Origin: Alteromonas stellipolaris
GTDB lineage: Bacteria > Pseudomonadota > Gammaproteobacteria > Enterobacterales > Alteromonadaceae
Direction of reading: 5' to 3'
DNA length: 64,000 nucleotides
Assembly (NCBI RefSeq): GCF_001562115.1
Contig: NZ_CP013926.1
Location: 868,001 to 932,000, forward strand
Shown here: positions 34,437 to 44,093 of the stretch, in pieces
Layout: each line of letters opens with the position of its first letter
Numbering within the stretch: the first letter of the stretch is position 1
The notes under the pieces: generated by a model
What the model was told of the DNA's origin: nothing
The model's input: only the letters and a program-made list of their open reading frames with translations
The model's database searches: none
Position numbers and translations under genes: made by a program

Positions 34437-36671
34437 TTAATTTAAACTATATGGCTGACGATAGCCAAACATGCCATCTTGTAACATGCTTCTTTGTGTA
34501 CCAGACGTACCGATACCTTTGAATATAAATTGTAATGACACACCAGTATCGAAATCGTCGGTAGATTGCTCCCCCGATGAATCGTAGCGGTTGCTTAAAC
34601 TTCTTTCTGCCACTAATCGTATTGCCCAACAACAGGATTCATACTGAATACCTGCATAAGTCTCGATACTGCGGTCGCGCTCAATATCACGGTAAGTTCG
34701 TCCCACCCATTGCCAGTTTTCCGCAATAGGCCAACTCGCAGATATTCCCACTTGGTCAATGGTTTCACCACTTAAATCACGAACGTATCGATGACTTAAC
34801 TGAATGAATCGCTTTGCATCTTTTCGATATTCTAAGCCAACACTGCTTAAGTCAACTTTGTCAGTGTCGGTGGTCACTTGAATATCAGAATGGGCGTACC
34901 AGTTTTTGTTAAATTGCCAGTCCATCTCAGCTGCAAGCGCCGAACGGTCTTGATTTTTAGTCGCAGCAATGACTTTGTTATCTTCAAGGTAGAATATCTG
35001 ACCCAAGCTAAGTACAAATTGTTCCCTATTGTTTTTATCCAATATTCGACTGGTTACACCAAGGGTAACTTGGTTGTTGTCTGATATTCTATCCAATCCG
35101 GTAAATTCTTGCCCTCTGAAAAGCCCTTCAACATCGGTTAGCAGGGGCGTTGAATCGTAAAGTCCAATTGCAGTTTGGTCTTCATACGAGGTATACAGAT
35201 ACTGAATTTTAGGCTCTAGCGTCATGGCGGTATTATTACCAAACCATGAAGAGTCTTTTTCAAAATACAGGGCACCGAATAAGCGAGCTTGCCCCAAGGT
35301 ACGCTCTACATTTTCTTCTAAGTCTGTATCTTGAATATTTTCTTGTTTATAAACCGTTTGCAATACGGTGGTTTCGGCAACAAATTCACCCCATGCAGCC
35401 CGAATAGGCATAGCAAAAGTAGGGGCTACATGAAAGCGAGTTGCTGTTGGCGCGGTTTCAGAAGTGTTATCGAAATACGCTAGTTCAGAATTCACACTGA
35501 ATTCGAAATAGCGGCCAAAAGACGTGCGATAATCAATTTTAACTTCTGGAAGCGCGCGATAACTGTCAGCAGTATCACCGAGTATCTCGAAGTCTTTAAC
35601 TTGCATGTTTACCGAGAGATCTCGAGTGTAATAGCCCAAGCTCACGGTACGGTAAAGGTGCGTGTCTGCGCTGTTATAATAATCAGAGCCTAAATCGACA
35701 ATATAGTTATCATCACTCAATCCATTGAAATCGATGCCCAACACCCAGTTTTCATTTAGCTGCCCTTGGTGCTGTAAACGGTAGAAGTAGCGATCGGGAG
35801 ACCCTTCAATATCACTGTCGCTTGGCAAGTACTCCACGTACGCGGTACCTTCACTTTTCTCGGTGAGGTAACGAAATTCGGTATTTAGTTGAACACCACG
35901 CTGGGTCATCACCCGAGGCGATATAGTCATGTCAAAGTTAGGGGCAATATTCCAATAGAACGGCTGGGTGTAATCGATGCCGGTATTGCTAGAGCTCGTT
36001 ATTTCAGGAAACAATAAGCCGGTTTGACGTTCATTACTTACTGGAAATGCGAAATAGGGGAGATAGAAAACAGGAACATCAGCAACATAAAAGCGGGTAT
36101 GTTTCGCTTTACCCCACGCAGTGCCTTTTTCAATGCTAATCTCACTGGCCCGAATCATCCAATCTTCATGACCTTCAGGGCAGGTAGTAAAACTCACTTC
36201 CTTTAAAACAATACCTTCATTGGTATCAACCAATATGTCTTCAGCAGCGCCTTGACCAACAAACCCAGTTAATTGATAACGGGTGTTTTGCATTTCTAAG
36301 CGTTCTTCTTTCGAACGAAGTGACACCGCATCACTTTCTACGCTTAACTGTGCGTCGCGAAAATGCACATCGCCTTTTGCCAGTACGTCTTCACCGTTGC
36401 CATTCACTTGTGCTTGAGATGCGCTAATAATGGCGCTATCAGACGTAATATCCACATTACCTGAAAACAGTGCTACTTTATTTTCGATGATTTCAGTTCG
36501 GTTGGCTTCAACCTTCACATGCCCCTTCGGCATAAGTGCTGAGCTTTTAAAGACAATGGGCTCCACCGAGCAAAAGGCTAGCGGTGAGACTGATTCTGGA
36601 TTAGCTTCCTGTGCAAACGCGACGTGAGTAGACAAGGTCGCGGAAACAAGCATGGCGCAGGTCTTTTTCAT
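34437..36671 (-). CDS. lptD: LPS-assembly protein LptD
   Basis: A protein of 744 residues with a 20-residue signal peptide. An OstA/LptA-like beta-jellyroll (about 45-160) precedes a large outer-membrane barrel. Four cysteines match the disulfide pattern of E. coli LptD: Cys34, Cys164 (TTCPEGHEDW), and the adjacent pair Cys680-Cys681 (ESCCWAIR). It inserts LPS into the outer leaflet together with LptE. It is the first gene of the minus-strand operon ending in apaH, and has a sigma-E-like promoter upstream, in keeping with envelope-stress control of this gene in E. coli. Confidence 0.97.
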   Translation of the reverse strand: MKKTCAMLVSATLSTHVAFAQEANPESVSPLAFCSVEPIVFKSSALMPKGHVKVEANRTEIIENKVALFSGNVDITSDSAIISASQAQVNGNGEDVLAKGDVHFRDAQLSVESDAVSLRSKEERLEMQNTRYQLTGFVGQGAAEDILVDTNEGIVLKEVSFTTCPEGHEDWMIRASEISIEKGTAWGKAKHTRFYVADVPVFYLPYFAFPVSNERQTGLLFPEITSSSNTGIDYTQPFYWNIAPNFDMTISPRVMTQRGVQLNTEFRYLTEKSEGTAYVEYLPSDSDIEGSPDRYFYRLQHQGQLNENWVLGIDFNGLSDDNYIVDLGSDYYNSADTHLYRTVSLGYYTRDLSVNMQVKDFEILGDTADSYRALPEVKIDYRTSFGRYFEFSVNSELAYFDNTSETAPTATRFHVAPTFAMPIRAAWGEFVAETTVLQTVYKQENIQDTDLEENVERTLGQARLFGALYFEKDSSWFGNNTAMTLEPKIQYLYTSYEDQTAIGLYDSTPLLTDVEGLFRGQEFTGLDRISDNNQVTLGVTSRILDKNNREQFVLSLGQIFYLEDNKVIAATKNQDRSALAAEMDWQFNKNWYAHSDIQVTTDTDKVDLSSVGLEYRKDAKRFIQLSHRYVRDLSGETIDQVGISASWPIAENWQWVGRTYRDIERDRSIETYAGIQYESCCWAIRLVAERSLSNRYDSSGEQSTDDFDTGVSLQFIFKGIGTSGTQRSMLQDGMFGYRQPYSLN

Positions 36672-37113
36672 GCGGTGGTGAATGGCCTGTTTTGTTATTC
36701 GGTGCTGACACTATAATGGTGTGACCTTAAGGCGCACATATAGTTCTGCATAGAGTTAATAATACGCCAACCTAAGTAGCGTTGGCAGTTAACGCAATGT
36801 AATTAGCCGTCAATTCTAAGCACTTCTGTTGTATTTACCAACCATTGGATTAAAAAAATCGTATTTCTCTTTATCTAAATAGTGATTTACCGCATATTTA
36901 CTGACTTATTGCATAAAAAACTACTCAATTAATGAAGTGAATAGACAAGTTTTTAGCTTGAAAAGCGTCAAGCTATACCTACTTCTAATGATTACTCTAT
37001 TTTTATAGCCTTATAAGGCTTGCAGATCATGGTGCTTAAACAACGATTTTAGACGTTGGCTGGGTGCAGAATCATCATCAACAATGCGCTAATGATTACA
37101 GGAGAATGCTGAT
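36672..37113. other. 442-bp divergent intergenic region between lptD and djlA
   Basis: It is AT-rich and without a credible ORF. It holds the candidate sigma-E promoter for lptD (36720-36747). The djlA side has AGGAG 10 nt before the start but no clear promoter boxes. I see no RNA gene here, although an uncharacterised small RNA could not be excluded. Confidence 0.5.
36720..36747 (-). promoter_or_regulatory. Candidate sigma-E promoter for lptD
   Basis: On the minus strand AGAACTA is followed after 15 nt by GTCACA. The E. coli sigma-E consensus is GGAACTT-N15/16-GTCAAA; five of seven and five of six bases match. Transcription would start about 40 nt before the lptD ATG. lptD (imp) and surA are established sigma-E-controlled genes in E. 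coli. Confidence 0.5.
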
Positions 37114-37971
37114 ATGGCGGTGTGGGGAAAAGTCCTTGGTGTACTTTTTGGGTTTATGTTTTTAAAAATCCCCGGTGCTATATTAGGGCTAATTGTAGGG
37201 CATTTTTTTGATAAGGCTTATAGCCAAGACTTTAATCAACTTGGTGGGTTCGGCCGTTTCTTTACCGATCAAAATAGTATGAAGCAACAAGCCGTATTTT
37301 TTCATAGCTTGTTCTCAGCCCTGGGTCATTTAGCGAAATCTGATGGCAAAGTAACCAGTCGTGAAATTCAAATTGCCACTGCACTCATGGATGACATGAA
37401 GTTAACCGGTGATGCACGTAAAGAAGCACAAGAAGCGTTTCGTGAAGGTAAAGCCAGAGACTTCCCTATTACTGATACGTTGAAAGGGTTGTACGAAGCC
37501 AGCCACGGTCGCCGAGATATATTACAGGTTTTCTTGGAGATATTGATTCAAGCAGCATTTGCCGATGGAAAGTTAACCCAAGAAGAGTATGTGGTATTAG
37601 AAAAAGTAGCGAAGCCACTGGGTTTTAGACGCCGAGATCTCGATTATCTTATTTCTATGTTTGAAGCTGAAATACGCTTTAGGCAGCGAGGAGGACAAAG
37701 TAGCCAAGGCGGCCATGGCCAGCAGCGTTCTTCGCAGCAAAGCGCGTATACCGAAAAACAATCTCTTGATGATGCTTACCGTATTTTGGGTGTTACTGCG
37801 TCTGATGATGAGAAAACCATTAAACGAGCCTACCGAAAACGTATGGCAGAGCATCATCCCGATAAGCTTGTATCAAAAGGCTTGCCTGAACAAGCCATGG
37901 AAATGGCGAAGAAAAAGACCCAAGATATTCAGTCTGCTTACGAGTTGATAAAACAAAAGCGTGGCTTTTAA
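37114..37971 (+). CDS. djlA: DnaJ-like membrane co-chaperone DjlA
   Basis: A protein of 285 residues. It has an N-terminal glycine-rich membrane helix (LGVLFGFMFLKIPGAILGLIVG), a central TerB-like helical domain (about 50-175), a Gly/Ser/Gln-rich linker, and a C-terminal J domain with the HPD motif (MAEHHPDKLVS). It stimulates DnaK ATPase at the inner membrane, and in E. coli influences the Rcs envelope-stress pathway. AGGAG is 10 nt before the ATG. Its stop codon overlaps the xerD start (TAATG), so they are coupled. Confidence 0.95.
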   Translation: MAVWGKVLGVLFGFMFLKIPGAILGLIVGHFFDKAYSQDFNQLGGFGRFFTDQNSMKQQAVFFHSLFSALGHLAKSDGKVTSREIQIATALMDDMKLTGDARKEAQEAFREGKARDFPITDTLKGLYEASHGRRDILQVFLEILIQAAFADGKLTQEEYVVLEKVAKPLGFRRRDLDYLISMFEAEIRFRQRGGQSSQGGHGQQRSSQQSAYTEKQSLDDAYRILGVTASDDEKTIKRAYRKRMAEHHPDKLVSKGLPEQAMEMAKKKTQDIQSAYELIKQKRGF

Positions 37972-38888
37972 TGAAGCGTGAGCTTACTTATGTGCCTGCT
38001 GCTAGTCAGGCACATATCGATGGCTTTATAGAAATGCTGTGGCTTGAGAAGGGATTGTCTGATCATACTCAACAAAGTTATCGCACCGACTTAACTAAAC
38101 TGGCTATATTCTGCAATAACCAAGGCATTAAAGACATTGCGGTACTTACCACCGAAATGATGCAAGATTATCTTGCCTACCGTCACGACAAGGGGCTTTC
38201 AGCACGAAGCACACAACGTGCAATGAGTGCGTTACGGGCTTTTTATACGTATTTAATTGGTAAACAAATACGGGTAGATAATCCAATATCTTCCTTATCA
38301 AACCCTAAATTACCTAAATCTTTACCTGCCTCGTTAAGTGAGCGTCAGGTAGAAGACTTACTCGCCGCGCCCTTAGTTGAAGACCCTATAGAGTGCCGAG
38401 ATAAAAGCATGCTCGAAGTGCTTTATGCCACGGGATTGCGGGTAAGTGAACTTATCGGTTTACAAATGAGTGAGGTAAGCTTGCAGCAAGGCGTGGTTCG
38501 GGTGACTGGTAAGGGTAACAAAGACAGACTAGTACCATTGGGTGAAGACGCCATAGAATGGCTGTTAACCTACATAAAAACGGCTCGGCCAGTTCTTGCG
38601 ACAAAGCAATCAGATTATGTATATTTGAGCAGACGCGGTCAAAAGATGACGCGGCAAACCTTTTGGCATCGTATAAAATATTATGCAGTGAAAGCCAATA
38701 TTGACCAGCACTTGTCTCCACATACTTTACGTCATGCCTTTGCCACGCATTTACTCAATCATGGCGCCGACTTGCGCGTTGTGCAGATGTTGTTGGGGCA
38801 CAGCGATTTGTCGACGACCCAAATCTATACCCATGTGGCGACCGAGCGATTACAAACACTTATTCACAGTCATCACCCTCGGGGATAA
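37971..38888 (+). CDS. xerD: Tyrosine recombinase XerD
   Basis: A protein of 305 residues. An N-terminal SAM-like core-binding domain (about 17-105) is followed by the catalytic domain with Arg in ATGLRVSEL, Lys in TGKGNKDRLVPL, HTLRHAFATH, LGHSDLSTTQIYTHV (His and the Tyr nucleophile). Length, sequence and the following dsbC-recJ genes identify the chromosomal XerD that resolves dimers at dif, not a mobile integrase. The gene order xerD-dsbC-recJ is as in E. coli. Confidence 0.96.
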   Translation: MKRELTYVPAASQAHIDGFIEMLWLEKGLSDHTQQSYRTDLTKLAIFCNNQGIKDIAVLTTEMMQDYLAYRHDKGLSARSTQRAMSALRAFYTYLIGKQIRVDNPISSLSNPKLPKSLPASLSERQVEDLLAAPLVEDPIECRDKSMLEVLYATGLRVSELIGLQMSEVSLQQGVVRVTGKGNKDRLVPLGEDAIEWLLTYIKTARPVLATKQSDYVYLSRRGQKMTRQTFWHRIKYYAVKANIDQHLSPHTLRHAFATHLLNHGADLRVVQMLLGHSDLSTTQIYTHVATERLQTLIHSHHPRG

Positions 38889-39071
38889 CTCCACTAATTG
38901 GTAAGGCAAACTTCAGTGTTCCCCAGCGAGGGGTGTGTTAGCATTGCTTTAAATACTCGCTAAGTATTGCTTTAGTGAAACGAATAGATGAAATTTTTCT
39001 CAACGTTAAGCGGTCTTAGTTATATCCCATTTTAATATTTTGAAAGCATGGTTGCTGTCGGAGTAAATATA

Positions 39072-39794
39072 GTGAAAGTAGTAAAATTTAGCCTATTAGT
39101 TGCAATGGTGTTCACCACGAGCCTTTTTGCGAGTGTTGCAAGCGCAGCTGATGATGCGGCAATTAAAGATAAGCTGACTAATATGCTTGGCTTAGACGTT
39201 GACTCTCTTGCCGATTCTCCTATTCCGGGCTTGGTACAAGTATCTACCAACCGTGGTTTCTTTTATGTCAGTGATGATGCTAAATATCTAGTTCAAGCGC
39301 GTATTCTTAATATTGATGAAGGCATGCGTAATGAAACGGAAGTTGCCTATTCAGGCCTTCGTATTGAAGGGGTGAACGAAATGGCGTCATCGGCCATTAC
39401 GTTTAAAGCTAAAAACGAAAAGCATGTGATCAGTGTTTTCACCGATACCACTTGTGGTTACTGCCGAAAGCTTCATAAAGAAGTGGGCGACTTAAACGAC
39501 ATGGGTATTACCGTAAACTACTTGGCCTTTCCTCGTGCTGGTTTAGATAGCCAAAATTACCGAGACATGGTGTCGGTATGGTGTGCGGCAAATCCACAAA
39601 AAGCATTAACTGACGCAAAAGCGGGCAACGATGTGGCAACCGCTAAATGTGCTAATAAAGTTGCAGAACAATATTTGTTAGGGCAAAAGTTGGGTGTAAA
39701 TGGTACCCCTAACATTGTATTACCAGATGGCTCGCTTATTCCTGGTTACCAACCTGCTGGTATGATTGCACAGGCTATTGAGCAAGCCGAATAG
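39072..39794 (+). CDS. dsbC: Thiol:disulfide interchange protein DsbC
   Basis: A protein of 240 residues with a GTG start at 39072, chosen because CGGAG lies 8 nt upstream and it begins a clean signal peptide (MKVVKFSLLVAMVFTTSLFA); an ATG 8 codons earlier lacks a good site. It has an N-terminal dimerisation domain and then a thioredoxin fold with the active-site CGYC (TTCGYCRKLHKE) and the cis-Pro loop VNGTPNIVLPDG. It isomerises wrong disulfides in the periplasm, relevant to LptD, which needs disulfide shuffling. A terminator separates it from recJ. Confidence 0.94.
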   Translation: MKVVKFSLLVAMVFTTSLFASVASAADDAAIKDKLTNMLGLDVDSLADSPIPGLVQVSTNRGFFYVSDDAKYLVQARILNIDEGMRNETEVAYSGLRIEGVNEMASSAITFKAKNEKHVISVFTDTTCGYCRKLHKEVGDLNDMGITVNYLAFPRAGLDSQNYRDMVSVWCAANPQKALTDAKAGNDVATAKCANKVAEQYLLGQKLGVNGTPNIVLPDGSLIPGYQPAGMIAQAIEQAE

Positions 39795-39812
39795 CGTCAA
39801 TCTTAATTTTTT

Positions 39813-39860
39813 AAAAACGCACCATAGCAAAAGGTAATGCTTAGGCTAGGTGCGTTTTTT
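39813..39860 (+). terminator. Terminator after dsbC
   Basis: AAAAACGCACC (39813-39823) pairs with GGTGCGTTTTT (39849-39859). An inner TAGC/GCTA extension is separated by one bulged base, and the hairpin ends in a T-run. Confidence 0.85.
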
Positions 39861-39925
39861 ATGTTCTCATTTTACCTACCTCATTCCCTTGGGTATCATT
39901 ACCCTCTAATTAACCGTAGTGATGA

Positions 39926-41653
39926 ATGTCGATGATATTGCCTGTAGTGCGCCGTGAAACTGGTGACGCCCCTCTTGCTTCTGCTTTGCACCCTGTTATA
40001 GACCGGATTTATCGCGGCAGAAACGTACAAGATGTTAGCGAATTAGAAAATGGCCTTAAGGGCCTTACCCACTTTAATGAGCTAAAGGGTATGGCTGCTG
40101 CGGCGAGCATTCTGGCTGACACCATTGAGCAGGATAAGACCCTTATTATTGTAGGTGACTTCGATGCCGACGGCGCGACTAGTATTGCGGTGTGTATCCA
40201 CTCACTGCACATGATGGGCTTCAACAATGTGGACTATCTTGTGCCGAATAGATTCGACTTCGGCTATGGTCTAAGCGTGCCTATTGTGGATATCGCTAAG
40301 CAGCAAGGCGCCGATGTTATCATTACGGTAGATAATGGCATTGCATGTATTGAAGGGGTGACGCATGCAAAAGCATTGGGCATAGAGGTTATTGTTACTG
40401 ATCACCACTTACCCGGTGATACGCTTCCTCCCGCCGATGCGATTGTAAATCCCAATCAACCAGGTTGTACCTTCCCCTCTAAAAACTTAGCTGGGGTAGG
40501 TGTGGCGTTTTACATTATGTTAGCGCTTAAAACCGAACTACAGCAACGAAACTGGTTTACTGAAAAGCATATTCCAGCGCCTAATTTGGCATCGTTACTA
40601 GACATTGTGGCTGTAGGCACCGTGGCCGATGTGGTGGTATTAGATAAAAACAACCGAATTTTGGTACACCAAGGCTTACAGCGAATTCGAGCAGGTAAAT
40701 GCAGACCGGGTATTAAAGCCTTAGTTGAAGTGGCTAATCGAGACTGCACTCACCTTACCTCTACCGATTTAGGTTTTGTTATTGGCCCTCGCTTAAATGC
40801 AGCCGGCAGATTAGACGATATGTCTCAAGGCATAGCTTGCCTGTTAGAAGACGATACTATGCAAGCTCGCATGATAGCCTCGGAGCTAGATGCACTAAAC
40901 CGCGAACGTCGAGAAATAGAAACTGGAATGAAGGCGCAAGCCGAACAAGTGCTAGAAAAAATGTCCCTCACTGAAGGCGATATTCCTGCCGCATTGGTAG
41001 TATATCAAGCGGATTTTCACCAAGGTGTAATTGGTATCGTGGCGGGGCGCTTAAAAGAAAAGTATTTGAAACCGGTTATCGCTTTTGCTCATCAAGACGA
41101 TACGACTATAAAAGGTTCGGCTCGCTCTATCCCAGGAGTGCATATTCGTGATGTACTCGATGAAGTGAATACCCGCTTTCCGGGCGTTATTGATAAATTT
41201 GGTGGACATGCGATGGCAGCCGGGTTGAGTTTACCGGTTGCTAACTTAGCCGCATTCGAGAAGGCCTTCATCAACATTGCTAAGCAGCATGTGGATAAAC
41301 TAGACGGCAACCAAGTACTACTGTCTGACGGCAGCTTAACGGGACAAGAGTTGTCTTTGTCTTTTGCCCATTTGCTCAGGCAAGCAGGTCCCTTTGGTCA
41401 GGGCTTTGAATCGCCACTCTTTGATGGTGAGTTTCAAGTGGTGCAACAACGTCTGGTGGGTGAAAAACACTTAAAGCTGGTATTGCGAGAACCTTCAGTG
41501 GGCGAAGTAGATGCCATTGCCTTTAACATTGATATTAAAGCTTGGCCGAATGCCATGGTAAAACAAGTGCGTATTGCCTACCGATTAGATGTAAATGTAT
41601 TTCGCGGCCAAGAGTCTGTACAGCTTATTATCGAACAGCTAGAAAGCGCATAA
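39926..41653 (+). CDS. recJ: Single-stranded-DNA-specific exonuclease RecJ
   Basis: A protein of 575 residues, the normal RecJ size. The DHH phosphoesterase motifs are in order: VGDFDADGATS, VDNGIA, VTDHHLPGD (DHH), and AVGTVADVV; the DHHA1 domain follows with GVIGIVAGRLKEKY and KFGGHAMAAGLSL, then an OB fold. It is a 5'-3' exonuclease on single-stranded DNA in recombination and mismatch repair. The ATG at 39926 is followed by another two codons later, either of which may be used; the ribosome binding site is weak. Confidence 0.96.
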   Translation: MSMILPVVRRETGDAPLASALHPVIDRIYRGRNVQDVSELENGLKGLTHFNELKGMAAAASILADTIEQDKTLIIVGDFDADGATSIAVCIHSLHMMGFNNVDYLVPNRFDFGYGLSVPIVDIAKQQGADVIITVDNGIACIEGVTHAKALGIEVIVTDHHLPGDTLPPADAIVNPNQPGCTFPSKNLAGVGVAFYIMLALKTELQQRNWFTEKHIPAPNLASLLDIVAVGTVADVVVLDKNNRILVHQGLQRIRAGKCRPGIKALVEVANRDCTHLTSTDLGFVIGPRLNAAGRLDDMSQGIACLLEDDTMQARMIASELDALNRERREIETGMKAQAEQVLEKMSLTEGDIPAALVVYQADFHQGVIGIVAGRLKEKYLKPVIAFAHQDDTTIKGSARSIPGVHIRDVLDEVNTRFPGVIDKFGGHAMAAGLSLPVANLAAFEKAFINIAKQHVDKLDGNQVLLSDGSLTGQELSLSFAHLLRQAGPFGQGFESPLFDGEFQVVQQRLVGEKHLKLVLREPSVGEVDAIAFNIDIKAWPNAMVKQVRIAYRLDVNVFRGQESVQLIIEQLESA

Positions 41654-41716
41654 AGGCAAAGCACGCAGAGCATAGCGCTCACTCATCAGAACACAACGCG
41701 GTGCAAGGTGAATAAT

Positions 41717-41992
41717 ATGAAATCAGAGACTGACAAATTAATCAGCAAGCATGGCCAGTTAAATCAGTCTGATAATATGAAGGTGGTGTCTCATGTTCAG
41801 CGTGAAGAAGATGACTGGATACGGCACACGGTAATGCTAGAAGGCATTGATGTCCCGTTTATCTATCGACGAAAAAAGCAGTACCAAAGCTTAAAGGGCG
41901 CGCGGGTTAATATCACTTACTACCGACAGGTAGAGGAGGTGGCGGGCATTGAATTTGAAACCATGAAAGTGGTACGCATTAAACGAAGCTAA
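41717..41992 (+). CDS. Small conserved-looking protein of unknown function
   Basis: A protein of 91 residues from the ATG at 41717, which has AAGGTGA 6 nt upstream. I do not recognise it. The sequence is charged and probably a small beta-rich cytoplasmic domain (HTVMLEGIDVPFIYRRKKQY, then GARVNITYYRQVEEV and FETMKVVRIKRS), with no signal or membrane helix. It sits between recJ and recO in a run of closely spaced plus-strand genes, so it may share their transcript. A nucleic-acid-related role is only a guess from that position and its basic C-terminus. Confidence 0.65.
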   Translation: MKSETDKLISKHGQLNQSDNMKVVSHVQREEDDWIRHTVMLEGIDVPFIYRRKKQYQSLKGARVNITYYRQVEEVAGIEFETMKVVRIKRS

Positions 41993-42037
41993 GCCCACTA
42001 GTCTGCTAGCGCTGGTAAATAAAACACAGGAAAATGA

Positions 42038-42751
42038 ATGAATAACGACTGGTTGACTGCTTTTGTGTTGCACCGCCGAGCTTATCGGGAAACCAGTTAT
42101 ATTGTCGATTTCTTTACCTTAGAACAAGGTAAAGTGAGTGCTGTGGCAAAAGGTGTACGTAACAGTAAATCTGATAAAAAAAGCCTGCTTCAACCTTTTC
42201 AAGCGCTCAAACTTCAACTTGCCGGTAAATCTGATTTAAAAAATTTACGGCACGTAGAAAGCACCGCGCCATCCATTAATTTAGCGGGTACGCCGCTATT
42301 TTGTGCCATGTACCTCAATGAACTCACCAATAGAATAATGCCTGCTGGCCTTGCCAGTGAAGCGGTGTTTGAGGCTTACGAGCAGGCGCTTACGGCGCTA
42401 TTTAACGATGATGACATTGAAATTACCCTGCGAAAGTTTGAATTATCGCTTCTAGATGAAATGGGGTTACTGCCTGATTTCACTGAAGATGTAGAGTACG
42501 ACATGCCCATTGAAGCAGAAAAACACTATGTGCTTCAGCCTGAGTTTGGCTTTTGTGCGCTGCCAGATGATGTGCCAAATGGCTACACTCGTAAGGGCTT
42601 GCCAGGCAGTGCGTTACTTGCCTTAGCCCAAGGTGAATTTACGCCCATGAGCAAACGGGTGGCCAAAGTATTGTGCCGTGATTTACTCAAGCCGCTAATT
42701 GGTGATAAACCGCTAAAAAGTAGGGAATTATTTGTTATTCGAAAGCACTAG
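42038..42751 (+). CDS. recO: DNA repair protein RecO
   Basis: A protein of 237 residues. It has the N-terminal OB-fold (AFVLHRRAYRETSYIVDFFT, GKVSAVAKGVRNSKSDKKSLLQ), then the helical domain (YLNELTNRIMP, LRKFELSLLDEMGLLPDF) and the C-terminal SRELFVIRKH. The zinc-binding Cys cluster of some RecO proteins is not evident, as in E. coli. With RecR it loads RecA on SSB-coated DNA. AGG lies 7 nt before the chosen ATG; a nearby ATG at 42034 gives only three codons. A 155-bp gap follows before pdxJ. Confidence 0.94.
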   Translation: MNNDWLTAFVLHRRAYRETSYIVDFFTLEQGKVSAVAKGVRNSKSDKKSLLQPFQALKLQLAGKSDLKNLRHVESTAPSINLAGTPLFCAMYLNELTNRIMPAGLASEAVFEAYEQALTALFNDDDIEITLRKFELSLLDEMGLLPDFTEDVEYDMPIEAEKHYVLQPEFGFCALPDDVPNGYTRKGLPGSALLALAQGEFTPMSKRVAKVLCRDLLKPLIGDKPLKSRELFVIRKH

Positions 42752-42906
42752 TGCAATAAGTGTTACGCATATTTAATCACGCTTTTTGCCACGTGATAGT
42801 TCGAAAGTTTGTTACAATGGCGCTTATTCAATTTTAGACAGGCAATACGCGAAACTTCTATGACTCGCTGATTGCCAAATGCTTGTTCTACTATAGGTAT
42901 CTGTTA

Positions 42907-43644
42907 ATGAGTACACTTCTTCTTGGCGTTAACATCGATCATATTGCCACACTTCGAAATGCCCGCGGCACCAACTACCCAGATCCGGTGCATGCTGCTG
43001 ATGTTGCAGAACGCGCGGGTGCAGACGGTATTACCGTTCACTTACGAGAAGATCGTCGCCATATAAAAGACAGAGATGTACGCATTTTGGCGCAAACTAT
43101 CAATACCCGCCTAAACTTAGAGATGGCGGTTACTGATGAAATGCTCTCTATTGCTGAAGAAGTGAAACCGGTGTTTTGTTGTTTAGTGCCGGAAAAGCGT
43201 GAAGAGCTAACCACTGAAGGCGGTCTTGATGTTGCGGGTAATTTAGCCGTGATGAAACATGCTTGTGAGCGTTTAGCGGCTGCAAATATTTTGGTTTCGT
43301 TGTTTATCGATGCAGATAAAAAACAAATAGATGCAGCGGTTGAGTGCGGTGCACCTTATATAGAAATTCATACAGGCCAGTATGCTGAAGCAACCAGTGA
43401 AGCAGAGCTTGAAGAAGAGTTAGCCCGATTAGTAGAAGGCATTGAATATGCCGATAAACTAGGGCTTAAAGTGAATGCTGGGCATGGGTTGCATTACCAT
43501 AACGTGAAACCGATTGCGGCTATTCCTCAACTTATCGAGTTGAATATTGGCCATGCGATTATTGCACGAGCCGCGTTTGATGGCTTAGCAACTGCGGTTG
43601 CTGATATGCGCAAGCTTATGCTAGAAGCACGAAGCGGCGTGTAA
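42907..43644 (+). CDS. pdxJ: Pyridoxine 5'-phosphate synthase
   Basis: A protein of 245 residues from the ATG at 42907; upstream codons do not align with the family, whose members begin near [19 protein letters not shown] as here. TIM-barrel motifs: [75 protein letters not shown] and [12 protein letters not shown]. It condenses 3-amino-2-oxopropyl phosphate, made via PdxA, with deoxyxylulose phosphate to give PNP. The gene order recO-pdxJ-acpS is shared with E. coli. Confidence 0.97.
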   Translation: MSTLLLGVNIDHIATLRNARGTNYPDPVHAADVAERAGADGITVHLREDRRHIKDRDVRILAQTINTRLNLEMAVTDEMLSIAEEVKPVFCCLVPEKREELTTEGGLDVAGNLAVMKHACERLAAANILVSLFIDADKKQIDAAVECGAPYIEIHTGQYAEATSEAELEEELARLVEGIEYADKLGLKVNAGHGLHYHNVKPIAAIPQLIELNIGHAIIARAAFDGLATAVADMRKLMLEARSGV

Positions 43645-43698
43645 ACTCGAATTTCAAAAAATGCACATTAACGCTAGCAACAACTAAGAGAATACCTT

Positions 43699-44076
43699 GT
43701 GGCCATAGCTGGATTAGGCACAGACATTATTGAAATTGCACGTTTAAATAAAAGCGACGCTACCACCGAGCGCCTCGCCAAACGTGTGCTCACGCCTTAC
43801 GAACTTACCCTTTATGTTGCTAGCAATGACCCCGTGCGCTACTTAGCCAAGCGTTTCGCCGCTAAAGAGGCTGCGGTTAAAGCCTTAGGCACTGGTATTG
43901 GTAATGGAATAAGTTGGCAACATATTGAAGTGCGTAACAATGACCTTGGCGCACCAGAACTTCACTTTTCCGGTGAATTTGCCACGCTGTGTAAACAGCG
44001 CGCTATTACCTCTAGCGTAATAAGCATATCTGATGAAATACACTATGCGGTTGCTACCGTTATTCTTGAAAATTAA
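43699..44076 (+). CDS. acpS: Holo-[acyl-carrier-protein] synthase
   Basis: A protein of 125 residues with a GTG start and TAAGAG 8 nt upstream. The phosphopantetheinyl transferase motifs are GLGTDIIEIARL near the N-terminus (metal-binding Asp) and RYLAKRFAAKEAAVKALGTG in the middle, with SISDEIHYAVATVIL at the end. It transfers 4'-phosphopantetheine from CoA to ACP for fatty acid synthesis. It is 54 bp after pdxJ and 17 bp before rlmD, consistent with one operon. Confidence 0.96.
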   Translation: MAIAGLGTDIIEIARLNKSDATTERLAKRVLTPYELTLYVASNDPVRYLAKRFAAKEAAVKALGTGIGNGISWQHIEVRNNDLGAPELHFSGEFATLCKQRAITSSVISISDEIHYAVATVILEN

Positions 44077-44093
44077 TGTAACGGGAGCGCCAC

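Noticed and set aside
36672..37113. Possible small RNA gene in the lptD-djlA spacer.
   Set aside because: I found no hairpin plus T-run terminator and no clear promoter on the plus strand.
37971..38888. Tyrosine recombinase as a sign of a mobile element.
   Set aside because: Length, motifs and the xerD-dsbC-recJ order identify housekeeping XerD; no attachment repeats or mobile genes are nearby.
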